DNA of 64,000 nt from Sphingomicrobium sp. (GCA_036563485.1 DATCMI010000001.1:434001-498000), one strand, 5' to 3'; counted from the stretch's first letter, positions 21,086-28,115 are shown. Notes: generated by a model not told the origin, from the letters alone. Numbers and translations are program-made.

Positions 21086-21745
21086 CTATTCGTGCTCGCG
21101 GCTGAGGTCGTCCACTTCGCCCATGATCGTCTGAAGCGCCGACTTGTCAGGGTCGGTCTTGTGCTGCCGCCGTGACGGCAGTTTGCCGCTGGACAGCAAT
21201 TGTTCGAGCGCGACTCGGCCGCGCGCGACGCGGCTCTTGATCGTGCCGACCGCGCAGCCGCAGATTTCCGCCGCTTCTTCATAGGCGAAGCCACCTGCGC
21301 CGACGAGGATCAGCGCTTCTCGCTGCGGTTGCGGCAAGTGCATCAGCGCGCGCTGCATGTCGCCGAGTTCGACGTGTCGGTCCTGGCTCGCCGGAGCTGC
21401 CAGGATCTTCGCGGCGGTGATGTCGTCCCACTCGCCCTTGAACCGCGCGCGGCGCATCTGGCTGAGGAACAGGTTGCGCAGGATGATGAAGGTCCATGCG
21501 CGCATGTTGGTCCCGGCCTGAAAGCGCTTGCGCGCGGCCCACGCCTTGAGCAGCGTTTCTTGCACCAGATCGTCCGCGAGGTCGCGGCTGCCCGACAGCG
21601 AGCGCCCGAACGCGCGCAAGTGCGGGATTACCGAAGCGAGCTGATCCTTGAATTCCGGATCTGACAGCGGAACGGGTTCAGCCGAAGCGTCCGGCAACCG
21701 TTCCTGATCCTCATCCTCTGCCAAACTGGACCCCACCCTCAACAT
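21086..21745 (-). CDS. ecfG: General stress response ECF sigma factor EcfG
   Basis: Alternative sigma factor of the alphaproteobacterial general stress response, held inactive by NepR until phosphorylated PhyR sequesters NepR. It is about 219 aa: sigma region 2 around residues 33-100 (DLADDLVQETLLKAW, MRAWTFIILRNLFLSQMRR) and region 4 around residues 127-185 (LPQPQREALILVGAGGFAYEEAA, GTIKSRVARGR). Location beside phyR and nepR supports EcfG over other ECF groups. The start is uncertain: ATG at 21745 lies directly behind a 6-bp hairpin (CGCGGC/GCCGCG, 21750-21765), while in-frame GTG 21736 and a TTG near 21724 are alternatives. It is the second gene behind an EcfG promoter, so autoregulated. 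Confidence 0.92.
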   Translation of the reverse strand: MLRVGSSLAEDEDQERLPDASAEPVPLSDPEFKDQLASVIPHLRAFGRSLSGSRDLADDLVQETLLKAWAARKRFQAGTNMRAWTFIILRNLFLSQMRRARFKGEWDDITAAKILAAPASQDRHVELGDMQRALMHLPQPQREALILVGAGGFAYEEAAEICGCAVGTIKSRVARGRVALEQLLSSGKLPSRRQHKTDPDKSALQTIMGEVDDLSREHE

Positions 21746-21803
21746 GCCCCGCGGCTGTGGCCGCGAGCGCTTTGATCACACATGAACCCGATTTGTGACA
21801 GGA

Positions 21804-21959
21804 TCAGCTAAGGCCGACGAGCACGATGATCGTGAAGGCGATCACCACCAACGCGACGCCGAAGCCAAGCACATAACGAGTCATGCCCGGAGTCGACCCG
21901 GCACGGGCCTCGGTCGTGGTCTCCACCACAGAAGGTTCTACATGCCTTGGGTCTACCAT
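21804..21959 (-). CDS. 51-aa single-pass membrane protein encoded upstream of ecfG
   Basis: A small open frame starting MVDPRHVEPSVVETTTEARA, with a polar N-terminal half of about 25 residues and then one strongly hydrophobic helix (YVLGFGVALVVIAFTIIVLV) ending in GLS. It has no recognised domain. It lies 58 bp upstream of ecfG on the same strand and begins 36 bp downstream of the -10 element of a perfect EcfG-type promoter, so it should be co-transcribed with ecfG as a stress-induced gene. The function is unknown. A membrane-associated modulator of the response is a guess only. Confidence 0.72.
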   Translation of the reverse strand: MVDPRHVEPSVVETTTEARAGSTPGMTRYVLGFGVALVVIAFTIIVLVGLS

Positions 21960-21994
21960 TATGCTCTCGTCACGAAATCACAGTTCCATCGGCC

Positions 21995-22019
21995 AACGCG
22001 CCGACATGAACCGTGTTCC
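21995..22019 (-). promoter_or_regulatory. EcfG-type promoter driving the 51-aa membrane protein and ecfG
   Basis: Read on the minus strand: GGAAC (22019-22015), 16-nt spacer, CGTT (21998-21995). This is an exact match to the -35/-10 of alphaproteobacterial EcfG sigma factors. It lies between the 3' end of phyR and the start of the small membrane protein gene, giving an autoregulatory loop for ecfG. Confidence 0.8.
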
Positions 22020-22030
22020 CGAAGGGGACG

Positions 22031-22831
22031 TCAGGCCGCCGGAACCGTCGCCGCGTCGAAGAACAAGGCCTGGGCGATCGCCGCCTTGACCGTCGAACGC
22101 TGGAACGGCTTCGTGATCAGGAAGGTCGGCTCGGGCCGGGTTCCGGTGAGCAGCCGCTCCGGGAAAGCGGTGATGAAGATCACCGGCACCGAGAATTCGG
22201 CGAGGATGTCCTTGACGGCATCGATACCGCTTGAATCATCGGCGAGCTGAATGTCGGCGAGAACGAGGCCCGGCGGGTGGCTCCGCGCCTGCGCGACCGC
22301 TTCATCACGAGTAACGGCGACGCCGGTAACATTGTGGCCGAGGTCGCGAACGATGGTCTCAATATCCATCGCGATGATCGGCTCGTCCTCGATGATCAGC
22401 ACGTCGGCGAGCGTCTGCCGCTCGATTTCCTCGAGTGCTTCAGCAACCAGCGAGTCCACGTTCGACGGGCTGACGTCGATCAGATAGCCGGTCTCTTCGG
22501 ACGAGAAGCCCTCAAGCGAGGTCAGCAATAGCGCCTGGCGCGACAGCGGAGTGATCCGTGAAAGCCGCGCCTGCGCGATTCCTTCGGCGCCGACCGGGCC
22601 GCTGGACGGCTCCTCGCCCTCCTCGACATTGGCGGTGGACCAGATTGCGTGGAAAGTACGGTAGAGGCCGAGCCGCGGATCGACATCGCGCGGAAATTCA
22701 TCCGGCTGTGCGACAATGGCTTCGAGCGTCGCACGGACGAAAGCGTCGCCGTGCGCCTGGCTGCCGGTAAGCGCGCGGGCATAACGGCGCAGGAAGGGCA
22801 GGTGCGGGGCGAGTTCCTGACCAAGGGACAT
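22031..22831 (-). CDS. phyR: General stress response regulator PhyR (anti-anti-sigma factor)
   Basis: Response regulator whose phosphorylation exposes a sigma-like domain that binds NepR and frees EcfG. It is 266 aa: residues 1-130 form the ECF sigma-like domain (regions 2 and 4 remnants, e.g. LSRQALLLTSLEGFSSEETG), and residues 143-260 a receiver domain. Receiver residues are the acidic pair in IIEDE, the phospho-acceptor Asp193 in LVLADIQLAD, Thr221 in FITAF and Lys241 in LITKPF. Start MSLGQELAPHLPFL. It is divergent from nepR across about 310 bp; no EcfG-type site was found on its own strand. Confidence 0.96.
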   Translation of the reverse strand: MSLGQELAPHLPFLRRYARALTGSQAHGDAFVRATLEAIVAQPDEFPRDVDPRLGLYRTFHAIWSTANVEEGEEPSSGPVGAEGIAQARLSRITPLSRQALLLTSLEGFSSEETGYLIDVSPSNVDSLVAEALEEIERQTLADVLIIEDEPIIAMDIETIVRDLGHNVTGVAVTRDEAVAQARSHPPGLVLADIQLADDSSGIDAVKDILAEFSVPVIFITAFPERLLTGTRPEPTFLITKPFQRSTVKAAIAQALFFDAATVPAA

Positions 22832-22966
22832 AATGTTGAAGTCTCCCTCGAAATGAATTTGCGGCGTCTTTGGCGAGACGCCCGGATTGTTGCAACCCTG
22901 GAAGAACTGACTGTGGCGTCGCCGCACCAACCCCCAAGATGTTGCGCATGAAGATTGCGCGGGTGT

Positions 22967-22991
22967 GGAACCAAGCACGGGCGATTTGGTT
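22967..22991 (+). promoter_or_regulatory. EcfG-type promoter upstream of nepR
   Basis: GGAAC (22967-22971), 16-nt spacer, GGTT (22988-22991) on the plus strand. The -35 is perfect and the -10 is GGTT instead of CGTT, a common variant. It lies in the 314-bp phyR/nepR intergenic region, about 155 bp before the proposed nepR start. Apart from this site the gap holds no other feature I can support, apart from alternative upstream in-frame starts of nepR. Confidence 0.7.
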
Positions 22992-23145
22992 TCCGATGCG
23001 GTGCCGGTACGTTTCCGTGCTGATTTCAGCGCGGCGACCGGCGCCTTGCGTATCGTAACGGTGCATGTCGGTGGGAAGTCGTTGCACCGCTGAACAAGCT
23101 GAGTATGAGCGCGCCGAGAGAACCCGCGCTAGGGGGGACGAGGAG

Positions 23146-23349
23146 TTGAGTGCCAAAAAGGGAAGCGACACGGAGGGGACCGGCGATTCGAAGCGTCCCA
23201 AGAGGTCGAATGCTTCCGGCAATGTTGGTGGACGTGGCGGCGGTAAGCGCGGCGGCGATCTCGGCCGCGCGCTGCGCAGCGTCTATGACGATACGCTGCG
23301 CGAGCCGGTTCCTGACGATTTTCTCAGCCTCATCGGAAAGCTCGACTAG
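23146..23349 (+). CDS. nepR: Anti-sigma factor NepR
   Basis: Binds and inhibits EcfG; released when it is captured by phosphorylated PhyR. From a TTG start at 23146, preceded by AGGGGGG 8 nt upstream, it is 67 aa, the usual NepR length. The frame is open upstream to an ATG at 23065, which would add 27 residues, so the start is uncertain. The N-terminal half is a Gly/Lys/Arg/Ser-rich disordered segment. The C-terminal half is the NepR core: LGRALRSVYDDTLREPVPDD and then FLSLIGKLD, the two EcfG-binding helices with the conserved EPVPD linker. It is followed after 18 bp by the kinase-like gene. Confidence 0.92.
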   Translation: MSAKKGSDTEGTGDSKRPKRSNASGNVGGRGGGKRGGDLGRALRSVYDDTLREPVPDDFLSLIGKLD

Positions 23350-23367
23350 CTTCATCCGGGTGCCGGC

Positions 23368-24897
23368 GTGACGCTGGCCGAACGCTTCAGCCGCTTGCCG
23401 ACGGCGGGCAAGCTGCTGGTCATGCTGACCGCCGTGCTGCTGCCCATCGGCATTGCGCTCATGTGGATGGGCGAGTCCGGCATCCGCCAAGCGAATGCCG
23501 CGCTTAAAGGCCGCGCCGACGACCAGGCGCGGTCCGCCGCCGAAAGCATGCAGGGCCTCATCGCACGCAACGCGCTGTCGCTGCGAATCGCCGCCAATGG
23601 GGCACTTGCCGCCGGGACCGCCGGCGCCTGCGAGCGAGCGGCCAACGCGCTGAGCACCGCACCCGGCGTCGCCCATACCTTCGAAATCGAAGACCGGGCC
23701 GGCAAGCCGATCTGCTCGGCTGGAACCGTCGGCGAAACCGGCAGCCTGCCCATCGCCGCTTCGGGGTCGATAGGGGTCCGCATTGCTCCGACGTTGGAGG
23801 CAGTCGCAGTTCGCGTCGGTGTCCCCGGCGGCATGGCGACCGCGCTGGTCCCGGTGGCGGAGCTGCGCCGATCGGCCCTGGATGCGCCCGGAGCGATCGA
23901 GGCGATCGTCCTTCACGACGGCGGGCGCGAGCTGCGCGTCCTTGGTGCTCCAAGCGAGCCGACACCGGCATTGAGGATGTCGGAGTGGAAAATTGGAGGC
24001 GACGACTTGTTCGCGCGGATCGGCACTGCCGATACGCAGCTCAGCGCTTATGACCGGTTGATCCTTCTCCTCCCGCTGCTGATGTGGATCGCGGCGGCGG
24101 CGGTGACGTGGATGGTAGTCAGCCGCGCCCTCGTGCGGCCGTTAAAGCGGCTGCAACGAGCGGTCCTTAGCTACCAGCCGGGGGAGCCGCTCGACCTGCC
24201 GCGCAAGGTTGGGCCTTCGACGGAGATCCAGGAGCTGCGCGACGCGTTCGGCCGTGCCGTCGCGCGCGTCGAAGAATCCGATGCGGAGATGGCCGGTGCT
24301 TTGGAAGGCCAGCGGCGCCTGGTCCGCGAAGTCCACCACCGCGTGAAGAACAACCTTCAGGTCGTGGCTTCACTGCTCAACATCCACGGCCGAAGCGCGA
24401 CCACGCCCGAGGCGCGTTCCGCTTATGCCGGGATCAGCCGCCGCGTGGGTGCGCTCTCGATCGTCCACCGCAACCATTTTGCGGAGATGGAGGAAAGCCG
24501 CGGGATCGCGCTTCGGCCGCTGATCACTGAGCTGGCAGCCGAACTGCGCGCTAGCGCGCCGGAGCAGGCGCGGAGCATCACCATCGACCTTGAAGTGGAA
24601 AGCGCCAACACGACGCAGGACGTGGCGGTGGCGGTCGCTTTCCTGGTCACGGAAATCGTCGAATATTCCATGCTCAACTGCCCGACCGATCCGATCGAGG
24701 TGGCGGTGCGACGCACCAGCGAGCTGACGGCGCGGCTGACGATTGCAAGCGCGGTGCTGGTACCGGACGAGGAAGGCAGCGCAGACAAGGTGCAGTTCGA
24801 ACGAATCGTCGGTGGCCTTGCCCGCCAGCTGCGCTCCCCCCTTGAGCGAAAGCTTGGGCGCTACAGCGTCGATCTGCCGGTCTTCCCGCGCGAATAG
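23368..24897 (+). CDS. PhyP-like membrane histidine kinase-family protein with degenerate ATPase domain
   Basis: A 509-aa membrane protein linked to nepR. Two transmembrane helices (about 14-36 and 231-252) bracket a periplasmic sensor region. A HAMP-like linker follows, then the HisKA_2 dimerisation domain with the phospho-acceptor motif EVHHRVKNNLQVVASLL (His324). The C-terminal ATPase-like domain is worn: the N-box reads TEIVEYSM, with Tyr where the ATP-binding Asn should be, and no DxGxG G-boxes can be found before the end. In Sphingomonas sp. Fr1, PhyP, encoded at the same locus, is a negative regulator that acts on PhyR as a phosphatase. The present gene fits that role better than a kinase. 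Confidence 0.88.
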   Translation: MTLAERFSRLPTAGKLLVMLTAVLLPIGIALMWMGESGIRQANAALKGRADDQARSAAESMQGLIARNALSLRIAANGALAAGTAGACERAANALSTAPGVAHTFEIEDRAGKPICSAGTVGETGSLPIAASGSIGVRIAPTLEAVAVRVGVPGGMATALVPVAELRRSALDAPGAIEAIVLHDGGRELRVLGAPSEPTPALRMSEWKIGGDDLFARIGTADTQLSAYDRLILLLPLLMWIAAAAVTWMVVSRALVRPLKRLQRAVLSYQPGEPLDLPRKVGPSTEIQELRDAFGRAVARVEESDAEMAGALEGQRRLVREVHHRVKNNLQVVASLLNIHGRSATTPEARSAYAGISRRVGALSIVHRNHFAEMEESRGIALRPLITELAAELRASAPEQARSITIDLEVESANTTQDVAVAVAFLVTEIVEYSMLNCPTDPIEVAVRRTSELTARLTIASAVLVPDEEGSADKVQFERIVGGLARQLRSPLERKLGRYSVDLPVFPRE

Positions 24898-24960
24898 GTG
24901 CGAGCGCCAGCATCGTTACGGCAGCACCGAAAAAAGATTCGAAAAAGCGCGTTTTTGGTC

Positions 24961-24986
24961 GGAACTGATTTCGAAGAGAGCGCGTT
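24961..24986 (+). promoter_or_regulatory. Perfect EcfG-type promoter of a candidate small RNA
   Basis: GGAAC (24961-24965), 17-nt spacer, CGTT (24983-24986) on the plus strand. It lies 64 bp after the PhyP-like stop and points into a region with no plus-strand protein gene. The only ATG just after it (24987) opens a four-codon frame. A transcription start is expected near 24992-24995. Confidence 0.75.
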
Positions 24987-24992
24987 ATGCTG

Positions 24993-25099
24993 TTCGGATA
25001 GTGACCTTTTGCCCCCCCGCTCTCGCTATCCGCTTAAATGGGCCCAGAACCGCCAACCCTCCCCCCCCCCGGTGGCGCTTCTGGGCCCTCTTCTTTTTC
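24993..25099 (+). ncRNA. Candidate EcfG-dependent small RNA (about 105 nt, GsrN-like)
   Basis: Predicted from an exact EcfG promoter at 24961-24986 and a strong intrinsic terminator at 25040-25099. The transcript would have a short 5' part with a seven-C run (25012-25018), and a 17-bp terminator stem whose loop contains ten consecutive C. Caulobacter GsrN is a sigma-T-dependent RNA of similar size that uses a C-rich segment to base pair with target leaders; whether this is homologous is unknown. Its 3' half is antisense to the tatC 3' end. The 5' end and existence need transcript data. Confidence 0.55.
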
Positions 25100-25873
25100 A
25101 GGCACATCGACGTTCACTGAGGCGCGGCCCGCTTTGCGCGATGCGCGCCAGTGGGTGAGGCGAATGGCGAGGATCGCAAACTCGTACAGGCCGTAGAGCG
25201 GCACCATCATCATCAGCATCGAGACGGCGTCTGGCGGCGTCAGCACCGCCGCCACCGCCGCTGAGCCGACGATCGCGTAGCGCCGAGACTTTGCGAGCTG
25301 CTGGCGAGTTACGACTCCTGCACGCTCCAAAATCATGAGCAGGACCGGAAGCAGGAAGGCGGCGCCGAAGCCGAACAGGAAGCGGGTGACGAAGGTCAGG
25401 TAGTTGCCGACGCCGGGCAGCGCCTCCTGCGTGACCCCGCCGACTTCCCCCTGATAACCGAGCAGGAAGTGCAAGGCCCAAGGCATGGCTACGAAATAAG
25501 CGAAGCTCGCACCCGCCCCGAAGAACAACGGGGTCATCAACAGGAACGGCAGGAAGGCCTTTTTCTCACGGGCGTAGAGGCCTGGAGCGATGAACCGCCA
25601 CATCTGCGTAGCGATCACCGGGAAAGCGATCATCAGCGCGGCGAACAGCGCGACCTTCACCTCGACGAAGAAGGCTTCGAAGATGTCGGTGTAGATGAGG
25701 CGGCCCTGCCCTGCCGCCAGCAGCGGCTGCACCAGCACGGAAAAGATGTCGCGCGCGAAATAGAGACAGACGAAGAAAGCGAGCGCGACCGCCGAGACCG
25801 ACCAAAGCAAGCGCCGCCGCAGCTCGATCAGATGCTCGAGCAGCGGCTGTTTGGTGTCGTCTATATCCCTCAC
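25034..25873 (-). CDS. tatC: Twin-arginine translocase subunit TatC
   Basis: Core receptor of the Tat pathway, which exports folded proteins with an RR signal. It is 279 aa, with a cytosolic N-terminus MRDIDDTKQPLLEHLIELRRRLL (family motif HLxELRxRL, written here with a GTG start) and six transmembrane helices; conserved FxxxxF and GFGAAFLLPVLL segments are visible. The C-terminus has a polar tail coded through a G10 tract (C10 on the plus strand). Its start overlaps the tatB stop by 4 nt (GTGA). The Tat-exported serine hydrolase at 55478-57142 is a likely client. Confidence 0.95.
   Translation of the reverse strand: MRDIDDTKQPLLEHLIELRRRLLWSVSAVALAFFVCLYFARDIFSVLVQPLLAAGQGRLIYTDIFEAFFVEVKVALFAALMIAFPVIATQMWRFIAPGLYAREKKAFLPFLLMTPLFFGAGASFAYFVAMPWALHFLLGYQGEVGGVTQEALPGVGNYLTFVTRFLFGFGAAFLLPVLLMILERAGVVTRQQLAKSRRYAIVGSAAVAAVLTPPDAVSMLMMMVPLYGLYEFAILAIRLTHWRASRKAGRASVNVDVPEKEEGPEAPPGGGRVGGSGPI
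25040..25099 (+). terminator. Strong intrinsic terminator after phyP-like gene/small RNA, overlapping the tatC 3' end
   Basis: Arms 25040-25058 (GGGCCCAGAACCGCCAACC) and 25071-25088 (GGTGGCGCTTCTGGGCCC) pair over 17 bp with one mismatch and one bulge. A C-rich loop lies between, and TCTTCTTTTT follows. The U-tract is on the plus strand only, so it stops plus-strand transcription. On the minus strand the same bases encode the last residues of TatC. Confidence 0.85.
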
Positions 25874-26232
25874 GGCAGCGGCCGCTGCTCGGGGGGCAGC
25901 TCGTCGCCTGGCTGGCTCTCGTCGAGCGGTAGCATCGGCTCGTTCACTTGCGGCGGCATCTCGTCGGGCGTGCCGGGTTCCGGATAATGCGCGTTCTGCG
26001 GGTGAAGGCGCATGATGCGCTCATTCTCCTCGCGCCACTTCTTCTCCATTTCCTCGAGTTCCGCCTCGCGGATCATATTCTCGATCCCGGCCGTGAAATG
26101 GCGCGCGGTGCCGCGGATCCGGCCGACCCAATAGCCGATCGTGCGCATGACCTTCGGCAGGTCCTTGGGGCCGATGAAGATCAGCGCCAGGACGGCGACA
26201 ATGACGAACTCGGTGGAATCAACGCCGAACAT
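25870..26232 (-). CDS. tatB: Sec-independent protein translocase subunit TatB
   Basis: Substrate-handling partner of TatC. It is 120 aa: an N-terminal transmembrane helix (about residues 7-19, EFVIVAVLALIFIGP) with the FIGPKDLPKVMR hinge typical of TatB, then an amphipathic charged helix, then an acidic Pro-rich tail. It is the middle gene of tatA-tatB-tatC, 18 bp after tatA. Confidence 0.93.
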   Translation of the reverse strand: MFGVDSTEFVIVAVLALIFIGPKDLPKVMRTIGYWVGRIRGTARHFTAGIENMIREAELEEMEKKWREENERIMRLHPQNAHYPEPGTPDEMPPQVNEPMLPLDESQPGDELPPEQRPLP

Positions 26233-26250
26233 GGCGCTGCCTTAGACGGA

Positions 26251-26526
26251 TCAGCGGCGCTCGTCGTCCCGTCGCGGCGCGACACCTTCCTCCCGCCGCG
26301 CGCTGACGTCGATCGGGTCCTGGTCGCGGGCGAGGCGCGGTGGATCGTTGCGGCGCTCGTCCTCGTAGCGGCGGCGCTTTTCTTCTTCCTCGTCGCCCAT
26401 GCCTTCCTTGAAGCTTTTCAGCCCCTTGCCGAGCTCGCCCATGACGCCGGAGATGCGTCCGGCGCCGAAGAGCAGCAGGACGATGACAAGGATGATGATC
26501 CAGTGACTGATACCGCCGAGACCCAT
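26251..26526 (-). CDS. tatA: Sec-independent protein translocase subunit TatA
   Basis: Pore-forming Tat subunit. It is 91 aa: N-terminal helix with [15 protein letters not shown], the [23 protein letters not shown] hinge and amphipathic helix (here split: FGAGRIS / [13 protein letters not shown]), and a charged C-terminal tail rich in Arg, Glu and Asp. It is the first gene of tatABC; the nested inverted repeat at 26553-26741 lies between it and scpB. Confidence 0.94.
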   Translation of the reverse strand: MGLGGISHWIIILVIVLLLFGAGRISGVMGELGKGLKSFKEGMGDEEEEKRRRYEDERRNDPPRLARDQDPIDVSARREEGVAPRRDDERR

Positions 26527-26552
26527 GTGAAGCTCCTTCGCCGGGCTATCTA

Positions 26553-26741
26553 GGGCTCAGGCTCCTGACCGGCAATGGTCGGGATCGGCCGGAGAAGCCC
26601 GCTGACGAGGAGCGTAGCGCAGCCGCGTAGCTGACGCTACGCGCAAGCAAGCGACGCTGTTCAGCGGGCTTCTCCGGCCGACCGCGAAGCGGCGGGCGGA
26701 CTAAGCCGCAGGCGGGCGTTAGCGGTCAGGAGCCTGAGCCC
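26553..26741. repeat. Nested long inverted repeat (REP/MITE-like) between scpB and tatA
   Basis: Outer arms GGGCTCAGGCTCCTGACCG (26553-26571) and its exact complement at 26723-26741 (19/19). Inner arms of 21 nt at 26585-26605 and 26661-26681 (21/21 complementary, TCGGCCGGAGAAGCC...). A third pair, GCGTAGC/GCTACGC, lies in the centre. The whole 189-bp block fills the 199-bp scpB-tatA gap, and the right outer arm covers the last codons of scpB. No transposase or clear target duplication is seen. It may be a mobile REP/MITE-like repeat or a strong bidirectional RNA structure. Confidence 0.85.
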
Positions 26742-27307
26742 TCACCCTCCTCGTCGTCGCTTTCCAGTTGGAGCTGAAGGACCGCGTCGTCGAATGGGTC
26801 GAGAAGCCCCGCAGCCTTCAAGTCGTCGATGCCGGGCAGGTCACGGCGCGAGCCGAGGCCGAAGTGGGTCAGGAATTCCTTGGTGGTGGCATAAAGCAGC
26901 GGCCGTCCCGGCCCCTCGCGCCGACCGGCCGGGCGAACCCAGCCGGCGTCCATCAGCACGTCGAGCGTGCCCTTCGAGATCTGGACGCCACGGATCGCCT
27001 CGATTTCGGCGCGGCTGACCGGCTCATGATAAGCAACGATCGCCAGCGTCTCCGTCGCTGCCCGGGATAGCCGCCGCGGCTCCTCCCGAGTCCGACGCAG
27101 CAGGTGCGCGAGATCAGGCGCAGTCTGGAAGTGCCAGCGCCCGCCGCGCTCGACGAGCTCGACGCCGCGGCCTTCGTACAGGCCCGCGAGCTGGCCAAGC
27201 GCGGTCTTCACATCCCCCTCGCCGACATGCTCGGCGATCTCGTCGACGGTCAGCGGCTCGGCTGAAGCGAAGAGCGTCGCTTCGATCGCACGCACCAGAT
27301 CGTCCAT
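26726..27307 (-). CDS. scpB: Segregation and condensation protein ScpB
   Basis: Winged-helix kite subunit of the SMC-ScpAB condensin that compacts and segregates the chromosome. It is 193 aa with two winged-helix domains. Typical ScpB segments are AIEATLFASAEPLTVDEIAEHV at the start (written here in part: ATLFASAEPLT) and ATETLAIVAYHEPVSRAEIE, with GVQISKGTLDVLMDAGWV. ATG overlaps the scpA stop by one base (TGATG). The C-terminus ends GEGSGS inside the inverted repeat. Confidence 0.94.
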   Translation of the reverse strand: MDDLVRAIEATLFASAEPLTVDEIAEHVGEGDVKTALGQLAGLYEGRGVELVERGGRWHFQTAPDLAHLLRRTREEPRRLSRAATETLAIVAYHEPVSRAEIEAIRGVQISKGTLDVLMDAGWVRPAGRREGPGRPLLYATTKEFLTHFGLGSRRDLPGIDDLKAAGLLDPFDDAVLQLQLESDDEEGEGSGS

Positions 27308-28062
27308 CAGGCCGCCACCTTGAGCTTGATCGGCGCGAACGCCTCCTCCTGCGCGATCTCGAGCCGGCCGCGCTTGGCGAGCTCGAGCGCTGCGAGGAAG
27401 CTCGAGGCCAGCGCGGAGCGGCGGAACTGCGGGTCGGCGCTCGGCGGAAGGAAGCTTTCAAGGAACGTCCATTCGACTGCCATGCCGATCATGCGCCCGA
27501 CCCGCTCAATGGCTTCGTCGAGCGTCATCACGGCGCGGGCATGGACGATGTGCATCGCCGGAGCGGTGCGGGCGCGCACGGCGCCGTACGCCGCAAAGAG
27601 GTCGAAGTCGCGGACCTGCCAGGCGGCCTTGCGAACGAGCCTCAACCCCTCCGGCGCGCCGCGGACGAACACGTCGCGGCCGACGCGGTCGCGGCCGAGC
27701 AGCCGCGCGCCGGCTTCCCGCATGGCGTCGAGCCGCTGCAGCCGCATCTGCAGGCGCGCGGCGATTTCCTCGGGGCTTGGGTCCTGTTCCGGATCCTTCG
27801 GCAGCAGCAGGCAGGATTTGAGATAAGCGAGCCACGCCGCCATCACGAGATAATCGGCGGCAATCTCCAGCTTCAGGGCGCGCGCTTGGGCGAGATATTC
27901 GAGATATTGCTCGACCAGCTGCAGGATCGAAATCTGCGCGAGATCGACCTTCTGCGCACGAGCGAGGTTGAGCAAAAGGTCGAGCGGCCCTTCCCAGCCG
28001 TCGAGGGCCAGCGTCAACTCGTCCGACTGGCGGATCGGGCGCTCGTCGAAGTCCTCTTCCAC
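27307..28062 (-). CDS. scpA: Segregation and condensation protein ScpA (kleisin)
   Basis: Kleisin subunit bridging SMC heads, working with ScpB. It is about 251 aa with the family-typical N-terminus LDGWEGPLDLLLNLARAQKVDL and ISILQLVEQYL, and a C-terminal winged-helix region. The start is uncertain: GTG at 28062 (EEDFDERPIRQSDE) is taken; another GTG at 28110 in the same frame would add 16 residues. Neither has a good ribosome-binding site. A DnaA-box match lies just upstream (28116-28124). Confidence 0.9.
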   Translation of the reverse strand: MEEDFDERPIRQSDELTLALDGWEGPLDLLLNLARAQKVDLAQISILQLVEQYLEYLAQARALKLEIAADYLVMAAWLAYLKSCLLLPKDPEQDPSPEEIAARLQMRLQRLDAMREAGARLLGRDRVGRDVFVRGAPEGLRLVRKAAWQVRDFDLFAAYGAVRARTAPAMHIVHARAVMTLDEAIERVGRMIGMAVEWTFLESFLPPSADPQFRRSALASSFLAALELAKRGRLEIAQEEAFAPIKLKVAA

Positions 28063-28115
28063 AACGAGGAGACTACCATGTTTAGTGGCGTTGCGAAGCG
28101 CGCCACACACTCTGT

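Noticed and set aside
21750..21765. Hairpin CGCGGC-TGTG-GCCGCG before ecfG as a terminator
   Set aside because: Six base pairs with no T tract on the ecfG strand; at most it affects translation start. Mentioned with ecfG instead.
23065..23148. 27-residue N-terminal extension of NepR from ATG 23065
   Set aside because: No good ribosome-binding site and Arg/Cys-rich sequence unlike NepR; the TTG at 23146 with AGGGGGG upstream gives the usual length. Kept as an alternative only.
25061..25070. C10 tract as a phase-variation site for tatC
   Set aside because: A slip would alter only the last ten or so residues of TatC, outside the conserved helices; the tract is explained as the loop of the terminator.
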